Below are positions 13,040 through 13,990 of a stretch of 13,990 bases of DNA, one piece after another (within the stretch, counting starts at the first letter, position 1; each line of letters starts with the position of its first letter). Below the pieces are notes generated by a model. It searched no databases and had not been told where the DNA came from. It saw nothing but the letters and a program-made list of their open reading frames with translations. The stretch is from Bacteroidota bacterium (lineage in GTDB: Bacteria > Bacteroidota > Bacteroidia > Bacteroidales > VadinHA17): NCBI GenBank assembly GCA_023430725.1, contig JAEYZD010000086.1, positions 1-13,990 of the forward strand, in the 5' to 3' direction. Made by a program: the position numbers and the translations under genes.

Positions 13040-13990
13040 TCAGCGTGTCAGCCTGTTTATCATGCCCCTGAAAACAAATTCATGGAGTGGCATAACGGAA
13101 TACCAGTATAATCTGCCCTTCAGTCCGAGTGGCCTGAAGGTGGCTGTCTGTATCAGCGTTCCATCTTCAATCCTGAACTCAAGCCATGCCTCGCCTGGCA
13201 GCTTCATCTCGGCAAACAGGAGCAACCTTTTTGCATTGCGGTCAGCAAAGAGTACCCTCCAGAAATCAAGGGCGTCACCGGGAGAGATCTCAGTGTCGTT
13301 CTTTCTGCCCCTCCTCAATCCCACTCCTCCTGAAAGCTTGTCCATAAATCCCCTGATTCCCCATAACCAGTTGGCATAGTACCATCCTGTGTGTCCTCCG
13401 ATGGCCCATATCCTGTTCAGTGTCGCAGCCTCGTCAGTCACCTTTCTTCGTCTTGTATCATTGAAGCAGCCGAAAGTCGGCACCTTCACCAGGTCAGAAA
13501 GGCCACGCTCAAGCAACGGTCCCGATAGGGCATCTGTCCAGCTTGAATAAACCCCGTGGCTCTCTATCCTCGCGAAGGCGCTCCTGACAGCCTCGTCAAA
13601 GCTGAGCAGCCTTATGCCCAGCCTCCTGTGCAGGTCATTCTCCCTGCAGATCACCTCAACCTTCATGCTGTCAACAAGATTGACTGCCAGCTTGTAAGAT
13701 GTCGAAGTGACGAAATAGAGCCAGTAGGAGGAGAGTTTCGGTGTCATCACCGGAACAACCCATACTTTTCTCTTCAGGTTGCGAACAGCGGCGAACCTGA
13801 GCAGCATATCACGGTAAGTCAGTACATCCGGACCACCGATGTCAAAGTTCTGATCGAAGGTGTCTTCTCTCAGCAGCACTCCGCTGAGAAATTCGACTAC
13901 GTTATTGATTGATATGGGTTGCGACCTGGTATTCAGCCAGCGCGGAGCGATCATCACCGGCAGCTTCTCCACCAGGTCCCTGATTATCTC
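13040..13990 (-). CDS. NAD(P)-binding SDR fused to DUF2867, 5' end cut by window edge
   Basis: C-terminal 316 residues of an atypical short-chain dehydrogenase/NmrA-like protein with a DUF2867 (PF11066) tail. The reading frame is open to the right edge, so the Rossmann N-terminus lies outside the window; the GTG at 13972 is internal and not a start. The visible SDR part includes LPVMIAPRWLNTRSQPISI, the FDIGGPDVLTYRDML segment and the substrate-side helices (about residues 1-150). DUF2867 follows from about residue 165: TDEAATLNRIWAIGGHTGWY, GVGLRRGRKN, ALDFWRV, LFAEMKLPGEAWLEFRI and the ending KGRLYWYSVMPLHEFVFRGM. Family members are usually annotated as oxidoreductases or epimerases of unknown substrate. 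The stop is ten bases before the phosphotransferase ATG, so it is the first visible gene of the operon. Confidence 0.9.
   Translation of the reverse strand, partial: EIIRDLVEKLPVMIAPRWLNTRSQPISINNVVEFLSGVLLREDTFDQNFDIGGPDVLTYRDMLLRFAAVRNLKRKVWVVPVMTPKLSSYWLYFVTSTSYKLAVNLVDSMKVEVICRENDLHRRLGIRLLSFDEAVRSAFARIESHGVYSSWTDALSGPLLERGLSDLVKVPTFGCFNDTRRRKVTDEAATLNRIWAIGGHTGWYYANWLWGIRGFMDKLSGGVGLRRGRKNDTEISPGDALDFWRVLFADRNAKRLLLFAEMKLPGEAWLEFRIEDGTLIQTATFRPLGLKGRLYWYSVMPLHEFVFRGMINRLTR

Overview
The window looks like a chromosomal stretch from a member of the Bacteroidota. This is an inference from three things: most start codons lack a Shine-Dalgarno sequence, one possible promoter resembles the Bacteroidota TTTG/TAnnTTTG type, and the gene content fits (a lipoprotein S9A peptidase, a LolA-like carrier beside FtsX-type permeases, an SDR-DUF2867 protein). 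I see no RNA genes, CRISPR array, insertion sequence or phage gene. Coding density is high, and no stretch above 300 bases lacks a gene.

Region 1 (positions 1-3572, minus strand) is a three-gene set read right to left. It holds a steroid 5-alpha-reductase family membrane enzyme, an unrecognised multi-pass membrane protein, and a lipoprotein prolyl oligopeptidase that runs off the left edge with its catalytic triad already complete. Region 2 (3573-3761) is a divergent promoter region carrying several inverted repeats, two of which share an arm and so exclude each other. Region 3 (3762-4691, plus strand) is one secreted alpha/beta hydrolase. Region 4 (4692-4818) is a short convergent spacer made of degenerate repeated words.

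Region 5 (4819-13990, minus strand) is the most interesting part. Eight genes in one direction overlap or lie 10-17 bases apart and look like a single operon. In transcription order they encode: an SDR fused to DUF2867 (5' end off the window); a three-domain histidine-swivel phosphotransferase resembling rifampin phosphotransferase rather than true PEP synthase; a divergent PlsY-like membrane acyltransferase; an outer-membrane beta-barrel protein; a LolD/MacB-type ATPase; two different FtsX-type permeases; and a LolA-like periplasmic carrier. The second half amounts to an envelope-spanning Lol-like route (ATPase, paired permeases, periplasmic carrier, outer-membrane barrel). The first half encodes enzymes that could make or modify a lipid or lipid-like cargo. 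My working hypothesis is a dedicated pathway that makes an unusual lipid and delivers it to the outer membrane. The gene families and layout are seen in the sequence; the cargo and the joint function are inferred.
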